From positions 320,716 through 384,715 of the forward strand of contig JAEWMJ010000006.1 of assembly GCA_023393165.1 (NCBI GenBank): a stretch of 64,000 nucleotides of DNA. The letters are read 5' to 3'. Under the pieces are notes generated by a model. The model did no database searches and was not told where the DNA came from. It worked only from the letters and a program-made list of their open reading frames with translations. Position 1 is the stretch's first letter. Each line of letters starts with the position of its first letter. Source of the DNA: Bacillota bacterium (GTDB lineage: Bacteria > Bacillota > Clostridia > Christensenellales > Christensenellaceae). A program made the translations under genes and the position numbers. This document shows positions 52,242-60,858 of this stretch, one piece after another.

Positions 52242-52781
52242 ATGGCTGAATTAAAAGGAACAAAAACAGAAGCAAATTTAATGGCTGCTTTTGCAGGAGA
52301 ATCGCAGGCGAGGAATAAATATACATATTACGCCTCGGCAGCAAAAAAACAGGGATTCAACCAGATCGCCGATTTTTTTGAAGAAACGGCGGGCAATGAA
52401 AAAGAACATGCAAAGATTTGGTTTAAGCTGCTGCATGACGGGATCGGCGGAACGGAAGAAAACCTTGCGGACGCCGCGGCAGGGGAGCGTTATGAATGGA
52501 CCGATATGTACAAGGGATTTGCAGAAACCGCAAGGCAGGAAGGGCTTGATAAAATAGCTTTTCTGTTTGAGGAAGTTGCAAAGATCGAGAAAACTCATGA
52601 GGAAAGGTACAACCAGCTGCTTGAAAACCTGAAGACCGGAAAGGTTTTCAGCAGGGCGGAGGATCAGGTCTGGTACTGTGCAAACTGCGGGCATATCCAT
52701 TACGGAAAGGAAGCGCCCGATGTCTGTCCGGTGTGCAGCCATCCGAGGGCGTATTTCCAGATCAAATCTTCAAATTATTAA
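52242..52781 (+). CDS. rbr: Rubrerythrin
   Basis: 179 residues: an N-terminal ferritin-like four-helix domain with the di-iron ligands (FAGESQARNKY, ETAGNEKEHA, EVAKIEKTHEERY) and a C-terminal rubredoxin domain (CANCGHIHYGKEAPDVCPVC). It reduces hydrogen peroxide in anaerobes. AAAGGAG precedes the ATG. It is probably co-transcribed with the Fur-type gene. Confidence 0.95.
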   Translation: MAELKGTKTEANLMAAFAGESQARNKYTYYASAAKKQGFNQIADFFEETAGNEKEHAKIWFKLLHDGIGGTEENLADAAAGERYEWTDMYKGFAETARQEGLDKIAFLFEEVAKIEKTHEERYNQLLENLKTGKVFSRAEDQVWYCANCGHIHYGKEAPDVCPVCSHPRAYFQIKSSNY

Positions 52782-52789
52782 AAATACTG

Positions 52790-52813
52790 AAAGCGGGTTC
52801 TGCCCGCTTTTTT
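52790..52813 (+). terminator. Intrinsic terminator of fur-rbr
   Basis: AAGCGGG, loop TTCTG, CCCGCTT, then TTTT. Confidence 0.9.
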
Positions 52814-53210
52814 GTTACTTTTCTTTTAGAAACAAGAAAAGTAACCCAAAGAAAACCATACAGGAGTTTGCTTCCTTATTCAAACCCCAACAAAACTATA
52901 ATCATATGTAAACCCCAAAAAGCAAAGCCTTCTGGGGTTATTTTTAAACATTAAGCTGCATAAATTCAAACGGCCGGAATATATCAGCTATCAGAAGACC
53001 TGCGTTCATGTTTTAATATTCTCAAAAGGGTAATGGGTCAAAAACGCAGATCTTTTTTTATCTTTGGTGGTATAAAGCGCCCGCCGCCGAAAAGCAGCCT
53101 GTGCTTAAAAAACGTTATTAAAACTATGCCCACCGCCGCACATAGGCGGACGCGGTAAGGCAGAATGAGATTTGGGCCTCAAAAATTCGAAGATTCTTTG
53201 GATGGATTAT
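52814..53210. other. Non-coding gap with three hairpins
   Basis: No gene is visible. A perfect 12-bp inverted repeat GTTACTTTTCTT/AAGAAAAGTAAC lies at 52814-52845. AACCCCA...TGGGGTT with a T-rich end lies at 52911-52945. AGACCTGCGTT (52996-53006) pairs with AACGCAGATCT (53043-53053) and is followed by six T residues, like a terminator with a large loop. The last could end an unseen small RNA. Confidence 0.5.
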
Positions 53211-54086
53211 TTATCTTCTTCCGTTTTGGTTGAGCAGCATTCCAAGCATGTTCATAGGATTAAATCCACCCATACCACCCATGTTGCCCATATTCCCCAT
53301 GTTGCCCATGTTGCCCATATTCCCCATATTCATTCCGTTGCCCATTCCGCCCATTCCCGACAGCATGGAGAACAGTGGGTTGCCTCCCGCTCCGCCCATC
53401 ATGCGGAATAGGTCCGTTGCGGACATATTTCCGAACGGTCCCCTGTTCCCGCCGCCCATCGGGCCTCCCATGGGTCCGTTGTTCGCCGGCCCGCCATCCA
53501 TCGGGCCTTCTCCAAAAGGGCTTCCGTTGTTTGCGCCCTGGCCTTGCTGCCAGTTTTGATAATTGTTGTCGGCGGCGCGCCCGTCGTATCCAAAGCCGCC
53601 GGTATTTCCGCCGGGGGCCCCCCAGTTCTGCCCTTGGCTCTGCGAGCCCATCCCGGGATTCCAATTTTGGCCGGCATTCTGAGGGCCTCCGTAAGGATTG
53701 CCGAAGCCGCCTTGCCCGTAATTCTGTCCGCCATAAGGATTTCCCCAATTGCCCTGCCCATAATTATTTGGCCCGTTTCCGCCAAATGGGTTCCAGCCCG
53801 TCTGTCCGTTGCCGCCGGACGGGCTGCCGCCTCCCATTCCGAAAGGATTGCCAAAGTTCTGGCTTTTATATTGATTGGGATTTCCCCTGCCGGACTGCAT
53901 AGGATCGTTTTTTCTCTCTCCTCTTCCCTGTTGGTTGTAGTCGTATGGATAAGTTTTTTTTGTGCGGTTCTGGTTTTGCGCAAATCCGCCGGTATTATTA
54001 GGACGCGGATTTTGTTTAGGTGCCGCCGTCTTTTGCTCTTGCTGATCTTGATTGATCTTGGGACGAATCTTATAACTTCTATACAT
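53211..54086 (-). CDS. Gly/Asn/Gln/Met-rich low-complexity protein
   Basis: 291 residues. The N-terminus is basic and Gln-rich, the middle is built of G-N-P-Y/F units (WGNPYGGQNYGQGGFGNPYG), and the end contains a tandem of the triplet MGN (about 262-280). There is no signal peptide or membrane span. Such composition is seen in spore-coat, nucleoid-associated and condensate-forming proteins, but I do not recognise a family. GAGGTGGAG precedes the ATG. It diverges from a small gene at 54183, with which it may be functionally linked. Confidence 0.7.
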   Translation of the reverse strand: MYRSYKIRPKINQDQQEQKTAAPKQNPRPNNTGGFAQNQNRTKKTYPYDYNQQGRGERKNDPMQSGRGNPNQYKSQNFGNPFGMGGGSPSGGNGQTGWNPFGGNGPNNYGQGNWGNPYGGQNYGQGGFGNPYGGPQNAGQNWNPGMGSQSQGQNWGAPGGNTGGFGYDGRAADNNYQNWQQGQGANNGSPFGEGPMDGGPANNGPMGGPMGGGNRGPFGNMSATDLFRMMGGAGGNPLFSMLSGMGGMGNGMNMGNMGNMGNMGNMGNMGGMGGFNPMNMLGMLLNQNGRR

Positions 54087-54182
54087 AATGCTCCACCTCT
54101 ATGGAATATATTTATGCCGGACCGTATATTTATGTTCACTAAAAGCCCCATTTGGCAATACTATATCATGAGGTGAGATGCA

Positions 54183-54455
54183 ATGGATTTCAAGAATTAT
54201 GTCCAGTCCAACAAGCAGAAAAAAAATCAGAACGACGGAGGGTCATTCAACGACATTCCAATGAATGACGTTGAATCACAGATCAAGCAGTATGAAAATA
54301 TGAACAAAAATGATATGATGAACGAACTGCGGAAGGCTAAGCAGAGCGGATCCCTGAACGATCAAACGCTGCGTCAATTCTTGGATGCCATGGGGAATAA
54401 TTTGACCCAGGAACAAAGGAGAAATATTATTAATCTGGTGAACAGCTTGAAATAA
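54183..54455 (+). CDS. Small hydrophilic helical protein, unknown
   Basis: 90 residues, Asn/Gln/Lys-rich. The segment MNDVESQIKQYENMNKNDMM and the end FLDAMGNNLTQEQRRNIINL look like helical bundles. GAGGTGAG precedes the ATG. It shares a 96-bp divergent promoter region with the Gly/Asn-rich gene. The family is not recognised. Confidence 0.65.
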   Translation: MDFKNYVQSNKQKKNQNDGGSFNDIPMNDVESQIKQYENMNKNDMMNELRKAKQSGSLNDQTLRQFLDAMGNNLTQEQRRNIINLVNSLK

Positions 54456-54609
54456 AACGTTTTATGCAATATGATATACCTACGTTGCGGTCTGTCATAC
54501 GCATAAAAAAACAAAAAAACAACAGGATAAAAGGGGAGTTCTTTATAGCGCGCCGCTTTTATTGAGAATATAAGCGGGCGCAATCCTCCTCCCGGCAGGT
54601 GGACAAGCA

Positions 54610-56043
54610 ATGCAGGATAGAAAGGCAAATAAAACAATTTTTAATCAATCAGGAGGAAACGCTTACAGAAAAAAAATCGTTTTTTGTATTTTTGCTGTAG
54701 AAATGATTGCCTTATTCCTTGTTTTTCTTATGGCAAGCACAGTTTATGCGGCGGATCAGATACTTGTTATCGACGCAAATCATAAATACGAGGGAATGGA
54801 CAAGACATACAGTCAGGGATATAAGCCCCAGGTGAACGGTTCTGACGTGTTTATTTGTCTGCCGCTTGTGGTTTCGGAAGTCTATGGCGGAACCATTCAA
54901 AATGAACAGATCACTGTCAAACCGGATATTGGGGATATTGCGGAAACTCCATTCAAACCGGGTGATTACGGCAAAACAGTGAGGCTTGCCAAATACGCCG
55001 CAACGGACGAAAACGGCGGCCGGAATGAAATATACGCCTATTACATAACCTTAAACCTCCCGGTTCAGCCGGGCGCGATAAACGGAAAGTATCCGGTGGT
55101 ATTCCTGTTAAGTTATGTGAATGATTTGGGGGAATCCATCCAGCAATCGTTCACGGTATATGTTGAAAAAACAGGCGGGATCCAGCCGACCCCAACTCCA
55201 TCGGGCGGCCAGACTGTGGAGGAAACCGGGCTTTCGCCCGGGATCGTTGTGAGCAGGTACCGGATAACCCCTGAGGTCGTACCGGCAGGCTCGCCGTTTT
55301 CGGTGGATATTACTTTGCAAAACACCAGCGGGACAGGCGGGGTCTCGAATATTGTGGTATCGTACAGCGGGGTGACGGGCGATATCGTCCCGAACAGCGG
55401 GGCCAATACTTTTTTTGTATCGGGAATCGGACGGAATTCGGAGCAAAATTTTCATTTCAAAATGAATGCAAACGCGGATACGAAAACGTCCGAACAGAAA
55501 ATAATCCTGAAAATAAATTATACCGATGAAAACGGCGTCAGCCGGTCGGCTTCCAGCGAGATTCCGGTTGAGGTGAAGCAGCCTATCCGGATTAAATATG
55601 ATCCGCCCAGCATACCCGTGCAGGTCCATGCAGGGGAAACCGTGTCAGCTTCCATCAATATCTACAACCAAGGCAGGGATCCTCTTTACAACGTTGCTGT
55701 TTCGCTTTCAGCAGATGGGTTTACCACTAAAGCGGATACGTTTGTGGGAAATATTGAACCGGGCGGGTCCAAAACAGCCGGAATTAAGGCAAAAGCCGGG
55801 AATGAACCCGGCGAGGTGAACGGAAAGCTTGTAGTATGGTACGGGGACGGATCCGGAGAGCAGTATTCCGAAGAAGTGCCGTTTACAACCCGGATCCTTT
55901 ACCGGGCGGGAATTTCCGGACTCTCGGGAGAATGGGCGGTGCTGGTATGGGGCGCTGTGGCGGCAGCCGTTACGGTTTCGGCATATATGTTAAGAAAACT
56001 GATACATAAAAAAATAAATAAAAAGGACAAAGAAAGAAAGTGA
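54610..56043 (+). CDS. Exported CARDB/COG1361-type protein with C-terminal anchor
   Basis: 477 residues: a signal-like segment at about 22-47 (ending VYA), Ig-like beta domains (about 190-420) of the CARDB or NEW3 kind (VSVDITLQNTSG-like SVDITLQNTSGTGGVSN; VSASINIYNQGRDPLYN), a C-terminal membrane span at about 445-465 and a lysine-rich tail. Proteins of this shape often precede MacB-like ABC transporters, but none follows here. It probably faces the outside of the cell. AGGTGG lies before the ATG. Confidence 0.7.
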   Translation: MQDRKANKTIFNQSGGNAYRKKIVFCIFAVEMIALFLVFLMASTVYAADQILVIDANHKYEGMDKTYSQGYKPQVNGSDVFICLPLVVSEVYGGTIQNEQITVKPDIGDIAETPFKPGDYGKTVRLAKYAATDENGGRNEIYAYYITLNLPVQPGAINGKYPVVFLLSYVNDLGESIQQSFTVYVEKTGGIQPTPTPSGGQTVEETGLSPGIVVSRYRITPEVVPAGSPFSVDITLQNTSGTGGVSNIVVSYSGVTGDIVPNSGANTFFVSGIGRNSEQNFHFKMNANADTKTSEQKIILKINYTDENGVSRSASSEIPVEVKQPIRIKYDPPSIPVQVHAGETVSASINIYNQGRDPLYNVAVSLSADGFTTKADTFVGNIEPGGSKTAGIKAKAGNEPGEVNGKLVVWYGDGSGEQYSEEVPFTTRILYRAGISGLSGEWAVLVWGAVAAAVTVSAYMLRKLIHKKINKKDKERK

Positions 56044-56083
56044 CCGTTCTCCAAACCGGGAACGGGTATTAAGGGGTTATTGC

Positions 56084-56710
56084 ATGGAAAATTTCAGGGA
56101 AGAGATACTTGAACGTTTGGGAAAGGAGTATGCGGACACCCGGACGGCACTGGATTATGAGAACGCGTACGAACTGCTTGTGGCGACCATATTGGCCGCA
56201 CAATGCACAGACAAGCGTGTAAACATGGTAACGCCGGATTTTTTCAGGCGTTTTCCCGACGCTGAGGCGCTCAGCAGGGGAGAGATAGGCGAAATCGAGG
56301 AACTGATAAAAACCTGCGGACTTTATCAGGCAAAAGCGAAGAACCTCCTGGCCTGCGCAAAAAGGCTGGTCGGGGAGTTTGGCGGAGAGGTGCCGCATAC
56401 CATGGAAGAACTTACTTCGCTGGCAGGCGTGGGCAGAAAAACCGCCAGCGTGGTGCTGGCTTTTGCGTTTGGCATTCCCGCAATGCCGGTGGACACCCAT
56501 GTGGGACGCGTATCAAATCGTTTGGGGCTTGCAAACTCCAAAAATCCTGTTAAAATAGAACAGCAGTTATGCGCAATTATTCCGAGGGAGCGCTGGGGCG
56601 ACGCGCACCACTGGCTGATATGGCACGGGAGAAAAGTTTGCCATGCTCAGCGGCCGGACTGCCCCCGGTGCGTGGTCCGGGAGCTCTGTCCGAGTGCGGT
56701 ATTGGAGTAA
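56084..56710 (+). CDS. nth: Endonuclease III
   Basis: 208 residues of the HhH-GPD family: LAGVGRKTASVVL with the catalytic lysine, AMPVDTHVGRV with the aspartate, and the [4Fe-4S] cluster motif C-x6-C-x2-C-x5-C at the end (CHAQRPDCPRCVVRELCP). It is a bifunctional glycosylase/AP lyase for oxidised pyrimidines. Its stop codon TAA is inside the left arm of the R2 copy that follows. Confidence 0.95.
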   Translation: MENFREEILERLGKEYADTRTALDYENAYELLVATILAAQCTDKRVNMVTPDFFRRFPDAEALSRGEIGEIEELIKTCGLYQAKAKNLLACAKRLVGEFGGEVPHTMEELTSLAGVGRKTASVVLAFAFGIPAMPVDTHVGRVSNRLGLANSKNPVKIEQQLCAIIPRERWGDAHHWLIWHGRKVCHAQRPDCPRCVVRELCPSAVLE

Positions 56711-56867
56711 ACGCTGATTAATTCGGAACGCTGTCTTGGCAGCCGGACTTGTGCCCTGCTGTGTCGCTGAAATCTTGAAATAGCGCTGCTATTCCTTCGA
56801 TTTCGCTCCATGCAAGAGCGCAAAGCCTGCTCACCAATCCAACATCCCTCATTTAATCATCATTTAC
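56707..56867. repeat. R2 repeat, copy C
   Basis: Ends GTAAACGCTGATTAA and TTTAATCATCATTTAC, complementary except for a few positions. The nth stop TAA is formed by bases 2-4 of the element. The right end is 3 bp before the obgE ribosome binding site GGAGG. Confidence 0.8.
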
Positions 56868-56880
56868 TGGAGGAAGACAG

Positions 56881-58149
56881 ATGATAGTTGATAAGGTAAA
56901 GATTTATATAAAAGCCGGTGAAGGCGGAAACGGCGCGGTTTCCTTTTACCGGGAGAAATATGTTGCGGCGGGCGGCCCGGACGGCGGCGACGGCGGAAGG
57001 GGCGGCGATGTTGTTTTTGTTGCGGATGAAAACATGCGCACGTTAATGGATTTCAGATATAAAACCAAGTATACCGCCATGCGCGGGGAAAACGGCCGTA
57101 AAAAGAACATGAACGGAAAAAGCGGCGAAGATCTTGAAATCCATGTGCCTGCAGGTACAGTGGTGATAGACGAGGGAACCGGACGCGTCGCCGCGGATAT
57201 CCGTTCAGGCGACTGCAAAACCGTTCTCAAGGGCGGCAAAGGCGGCCTCGGAAACGCGCGGTTCGCAAATGCGGTGCGCCAGGCCCCGCGGTTTGCTACA
57301 CCGGGACGGAAAACCAAAGGGCATTACGTCTGGCTGGAACTCAAGTCCATTGCGGATGTCGGGCTGGTTGGGTTTCCCAATGTGGGAAAATCCACGCTGC
57401 TTTCACGCCTGACTTCCGCCAGGCCCAAGATTGAGAATTACCATTTCACTACGCTGGCCCCCAACCTGGGCGTAGCCCGCACAGATGATTTCGATTATAT
57501 TCTTGCGGATATTCCCGGCCTGATTGAAGGCGCGCATCAGGGCGCAGGGCTGGGACACGATTTCCTCAGGCATATCGAGCGTACGCGCATGATCGTACAT
57601 GTGCTGGATATTTCGGGCAGTGAGGGGAGAAATCCCATAGAAGACTATTCCAAGATAAGGCAGGAACTGGCCGAATATAGCGGTACGCTTGCGTCTTTAC
57701 CCGAGATCATAGCCGCAAATAAAACCGACGTTACAGGCGCCGGGGACTGGATCGCGCTTTTTAAGGAAGAATATCCGGATAAGAGGCTGTATCCTATTTC
57801 TGCGGTCACAGGAGAAGGGATCCCGGAACTGAAGTACGCAGTCACAGAGGTTTTAAAAACGTTGCCCAAAGCGGAAACCTTTGTGGAAGAAGGCGTGATT
57901 GAGGAATGGGCGATGGAAGAGGACGAGCTTACCATGGAAGTATGCCGGGACGAAGACGGCGTGCTGAACGTAACGGGGACGCTGATCGACGAGATCCTGT
58001 CCCGCATCGACCCGAACGATACCGAATCCATGCGGCATTTTCATAAGCTGATGGAAGATTTCGGCGTGATAAAAGAACTGAAAAGATGCGGCGCGCAGGA
58101 CGGGGATACCGTACGCATGGGCGGCGAAGAATTTGATTTTGTAGAATAA
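56881..58149 (+). CDS. obgE: GTPase Obg/CgtA
   Basis: 422 residues: the Obg glycine-rich N-domain (about 1-158, GGRGGDVVFVAD), the G domain with G1 GFPNVGKST, switch residues TTLAPNLG, DIPGLIEGAHQGAGLG, NKTD and SAVTGEG, and the C-terminal OCT domain. It acts in large-subunit assembly and stress or sporulation control. GGAGG precedes the ATG. Followed by yhbY as in many Firmicutes. Confidence 0.96.
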   Translation: MIVDKVKIYIKAGEGGNGAVSFYREKYVAAGGPDGGDGGRGGDVVFVADENMRTLMDFRYKTKYTAMRGENGRKKNMNGKSGEDLEIHVPAGTVVIDEGTGRVAADIRSGDCKTVLKGGKGGLGNARFANAVRQAPRFATPGRKTKGHYVWLELKSIADVGLVGFPNVGKSTLLSRLTSARPKIENYHFTTLAPNLGVARTDDFDYILADIPGLIEGAHQGAGLGHDFLRHIERTRMIVHVLDISGSEGRNPIEDYSKIRQELAEYSGTLASLPEIIAANKTDVTGAGDWIALFKEEYPDKRLYPISAVTGEGIPELKYAVTEVLKTLPKAETFVEEGVIEEWAMEEDELTMEVCRDEDGVLNVTGTLIDEILSRIDPNDTESMRHFHKLMEDFGVIKELKRCGAQDGDTVRMGGEEFDFVE

Positions 58150-58165
58150 CGGAGTAAGCATATTT

Positions 58166-58465
58166 ATGGAACATCAAAAAATTTCAAGCAAACAGCGCGC
58201 ATCCCTGCGCGCGATGGCGCAGTCTCTGGATCCGATCGTTTATATCGGCAAAGACGGGATAACGGACAACCTGGTCGGGCAGGTCGTGGATGCGCTGGAA
58301 GCAAGGGAGCTGATCAAGTGTTCGGTTCAGCAGAATTGCGAGATCGGCGCGCGCGAGGCCTGCGATATGCTCTGCAACCTGACTCAGGCGCAGGGGATAA
58401 CGGTTTTGGGCAGAAAGTTCGTGCTGTACCGGCAGTCTCCGGATAACCAGAAGATATTTTTCTGA
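58166..58465 (+). CDS. yhbY: RNA-binding protein YhbY (CRM domain)
   Basis: 99 residues: SSKQRASLRAMAQSLDPIVY, GKDGITDNLVGQV and the end LGRKFVLYRQS are the CRM-domain signature. It is a ribosome-assembly factor in other bacteria. A GGAG site precedes the ATG, which is 17 bp after obgE. Confidence 0.94.
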   Translation: MEHQKISSKQRASLRAMAQSLDPIVYIGKDGITDNLVGQVVDALEARELIKCSVQQNCEIGAREACDMLCNLTQAQGITVLGRKFVLYRQSPDNQKIFF

Positions 58466-58494
58466 AAAAACAGCGGTATTGGACTTTTTTTCAA

Positions 58495-58518
58495 AGCTCC
58501 TCACAGGGGCTCTTTTTT
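58495..58518 (+). terminator. Intrinsic terminator of obgE-yhbY
   Basis: AGCTCCT, loop CAC, AGGGGCT with one wobble pair, then CTTTTTT. Confidence 0.8.
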
Positions 58519-58550
58519 GCTTCATTCGCTGCCTGCGGTGATATAAAAGT

Positions 58551-58958
58551 TTACCCGGCTTTTGGTTTTTTAAATAATATTAATAACAAAGGAATTAAAA
58601 AGCAGGCCAAAATCAATATAAAGGCAGACAGCATACCATACTGCAACCAGGGATTATAGGAGCCCTGAGGATAGATGATCTGAAAAAGGCACCGCACCGC
58701 CCACAATATATTTGTAACGGTAAGCATCACGGTCAGCGTAAAACGCGTTGATGAAAAATATACGAAAAGAATATTGGCAACACCGATCAGTACCAGGCAC
58801 AGTGAAAAAAATACATTGATGGCGCGTATGGCCAGCACAAGTTCAGGCGCCTGCTGAGAGATGTAGGAATACCAGTCCCATTGTACGGGCACAAAGAAGT
58901 GCCAGACGCCGAATGCGACTGTACATATGCTTCCCAAAGAAACAAGGACTTTTACCAC
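58551..58958 (-). CDS. Small four-span membrane protein, unknown
   Basis: 135 residues with four predicted spans and a basic end (FKKPKAG). An extracytoplasmic first loop holds many aromatics (VWHFFVPVQWDWYSY). GTG at 58958 follows AGGAGGA. It stands alone; the arrangement resembles the other small membrane protein at 33649 in size and topology but not in sequence. Confidence 0.65.
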   Translation of the reverse strand: MVKVLVSLGSICTVAFGVWHFFVPVQWDWYSYISQQAPELVLAIRAINVFFSLCLVLIGVANILFVYFSSTRFTLTVMLTVTNILWAVRCLFQIIYPQGSYNPWLQYGMLSAFILILACFLIPLLLILFKKPKAG

Positions 58959-59054
58959 GTTTGTCCTCCTTTCACAGAAGTGTGATGGAAAATGCCATAT
59001 TTGTATATAAACATTATATTATATGGTTTGGCGGTTACCAATATCCGAATAAAT

Positions 59055-59915
59055 CTATATATTCATTTTATACTTTGCAGGTATCCCGCTTTCGCAGGGC
59101 ACGCCCGCCTGACATTTGCCGCAGGCGCAGCGTGGTGAAAACATTTCTCCCATTTTATCCAGGTATGCCGAGCAAGGCGCGTGCTCTTTTCCGTTTTCCA
59201 TGGAAATAGCATGTGCGGGGCATCTGCGCATGCATGCGCCGCACAGCGAGCAGTAATCGTAAAGCCCGGCATATGCGCGTCTGTCCGGCTCAAGTTCCAG
59301 GTCCGTAATAATACTGCCCAGCCTTCCCGCAACTCCCTTTTTTGTGATCAGCCCCCTGGAAACCCCAAAGGTCCCAAGGCCGCACAGATAAGCGGCATGC
59401 CGCTCGGACCAGTTGCTGGTGTATATGGACTGGCCGGGGTAGGGGTCCTCGTGGTTTTTGATTTCTTTCATTCCGGATTTGGACCAGAATCTTGAGTCAA
59501 GAGACGGCGCGACGGCCCGGCAGCCCAATCGGATAAGCTCATTTTGAAGATGGCGCAGCAGGTCGTTGATGAACATCTGGCCTTCGATGCGCGCGTACAG
59601 CCATTCCGGCGAGGGATAAAAAGCATCCGCACGGTTGCTTTTTTTGATCTCTTCCGTAAAAGGCAGAAAGATGGAAATCACCGTTTGGGCGCCGTCAAGC
59701 CAACCGTCCGGTGAGATGAAATGCGCACCCAATGCCTCCGGCTTTTTAAATTCGCCGAAAAGCGGGTCCTTCGCGCTGCCGAATGAGAACAGAGGCTCAT
59801 CGTACATCCGGATGCCGGACGCGTTCGCAGGCGTTTTGGCTTCTTTTGGAAAGACGTTTTTATCCGAGGTTTTTATAAACCCGGCGGCCTTTTCAATGAT
59901 TTCCTGTTTCGTCAA
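59055..59915 (-). CDS. QueG-related [4Fe-4S] protein
   Basis: 286 residues, related to epoxyqueuosine reductase (QueG/COG1600) by the segment SERHAAYLCGLGTFGVSRGL, the ferredoxin motif CSLCGACMRRCP and a second cysteine group CACGKCQAGVPC. The canonical QueG N-terminal cobalamin-site and the C-terminal HEAT repeats are not evident, so queuosine reduction is uncertain; related reductive proteins occur widely in anaerobes. TTG at 59915 has AGGAGG 8 bp upstream. Confidence 0.75.
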   Translation of the reverse strand: MTKQEIIEKAAGFIKTSDKNVFPKEAKTPANASGIRMYDEPLFSFGSAKDPLFGEFKKPEALGAHFISPDGWLDGAQTVISIFLPFTEEIKKSNRADAFYPSPEWLYARIEGQMFINDLLRHLQNELIRLGCRAVAPSLDSRFWSKSGMKEIKNHEDPYPGQSIYTSNWSERHAAYLCGLGTFGVSRGLITKKGVAGRLGSIITDLELEPDRRAYAGLYDYCSLCGACMRRCPAHAISMENGKEHAPCSAYLDKMGEMFSPRCACGKCQAGVPCESGIPAKYKMNI

Positions 59916-59970
59916 AGTGATCGCCTCCTGTTTTTCAAATTATATATGTTCTATTAATTATTTACAACTA

Positions 59971-60004
59971 AAAAAACCCGCGGATTTTAACCGGCGGGTT
60001 TTGC
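59971..60004 (-). terminator. Intrinsic terminator of the spermidine operon
   Basis: On the minus strand AAAACCCGCCGG pairs with CCGCGGGTTTT with one mismatch, then TTT. It ends the speD-speA-speE-speB unit. Confidence 0.85.
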
Positions 60005-60015
60005 CGCGTTTCGGT

Positions 60016-60858
60016 TCAAACAACCATCAGAAGTTCGCGCAGTATCTTGCAGGCGACCGCTGTGGAGGCTCCGCTTGCGTCCAGGGGAGGGGACAGTTCG
60101 CAGACGTCCAGCCCTACGATGCTGAGCGTGCTCAGTTTGAGCACGACGTCCAGCAGCTCGCGGAAACTCACTCCGCCGGGTTCGGGCGTGCCCGTCCCAG
60201 GAAACACGGAAGTATCCAGGATATCGAGGTCCAGAGAAAAATAGACCGGTTTTCCCGAGAGCATGTTAATCGCATCCTCAAATCCATCCAGATCAAAAGG
60301 ATGCAGGATTGTATGTTTTTTGGCCCATTCAAATTCGGCGCGCTCTCCCGAACGGATGCCAAACTGCCAAATCCGGCCGTCGCCGGCAATGTCCCAAATT
60401 CTCCGCATCACCGTAGCGTGGGACAACTCTTCGCCCAGATAATCTTCCCTAAGGTCGGTATGCGCGTCAAAATGGATCACGCGCACGTCCGGATATTTTT
60501 CATATACCGCGCGGAACGCTCCAAGAGAGGTCAGATGTTCGCCTCCCACCATGCAGGGGATCTTGCCGCACGAAAGTATTCCGCCCGTGAATTCCTGTAT
60601 TTGGTCCAGCACTTTTGCGGTATTGCCGAAGGGCAGTTCTAAGTCTCCGGCGTCAAAAACTTTTGCTTCGGCGAGTTCCTTGTCCTGATAGGGGCTGTAT
60701 GTTTCAAGGCCCCAGGAATCTCCTCGCATTGCGGACATGGCAAAACGCGTTCCCGGCCGGAAGGATGCGGTGCCGTCGAAAGGAGCGCCGAAGAGTATGA
60801 TTCTGGCATCGCTGTAATCGCAGTCAGAGCCTAAAAAGGTCGGTATGTTTCTGTTCAT
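60016..60858 (-). CDS. speB: Agmatinase
   Basis: 280 residues of the ureohydrolase family. The Mn ligand motifs are GGEHLTSL, HFDAHTDLRED and SLDLDILDTS, with the late PGTGTPEPGG. It converts agmatine to putrescine and urea. It overlaps speE by ATGA and is the last gene of the operon. Confidence 0.93.
   Translation of the reverse strand: MNRNIPTFLGSDCDYSDARIILFGAPFDGTASFRPGTRFAMSAMRGDSWGLETYSPYQDKELAEAKVFDAGDLELPFGNTAKVLDQIQEFTGGILSCGKIPCMVGGEHLTSLGAFRAVYEKYPDVRVIHFDAHTDLREDYLGEELSHATVMRRIWDIAGDGRIWQFGIRSGERAEFEWAKKHTILHPFDLDGFEDAINMLSGKPVYFSLDLDILDTSVFPGTGTPEPGGVSFRELLDVVLKLSTLSIVGLDVCELSPPLDASGASTAVACKILRELLMVV

Noticed and set aside
52814..52845. The perfect GTTACTTTTCTT inverted repeat as a regulatory operator
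   Set aside because: It lies directly after the rubrerythrin terminator with no promoter or gene following on either side; a dispersed palindrome or backup terminator is as likely.
53280..53345. Short tandem repeat resembling a CRISPR or satellite array
   Set aside because: It is in frame within the Gly/Asn-rich gene and encodes Met-Gly-Asn triplets; there are no spacers.
53172..53411. His/Ala-rich plus-strand frame opposite the Gly/Asn-rich gene
   Set aside because: It is the antisense reading of the MGN repeats, with no plausible start context.
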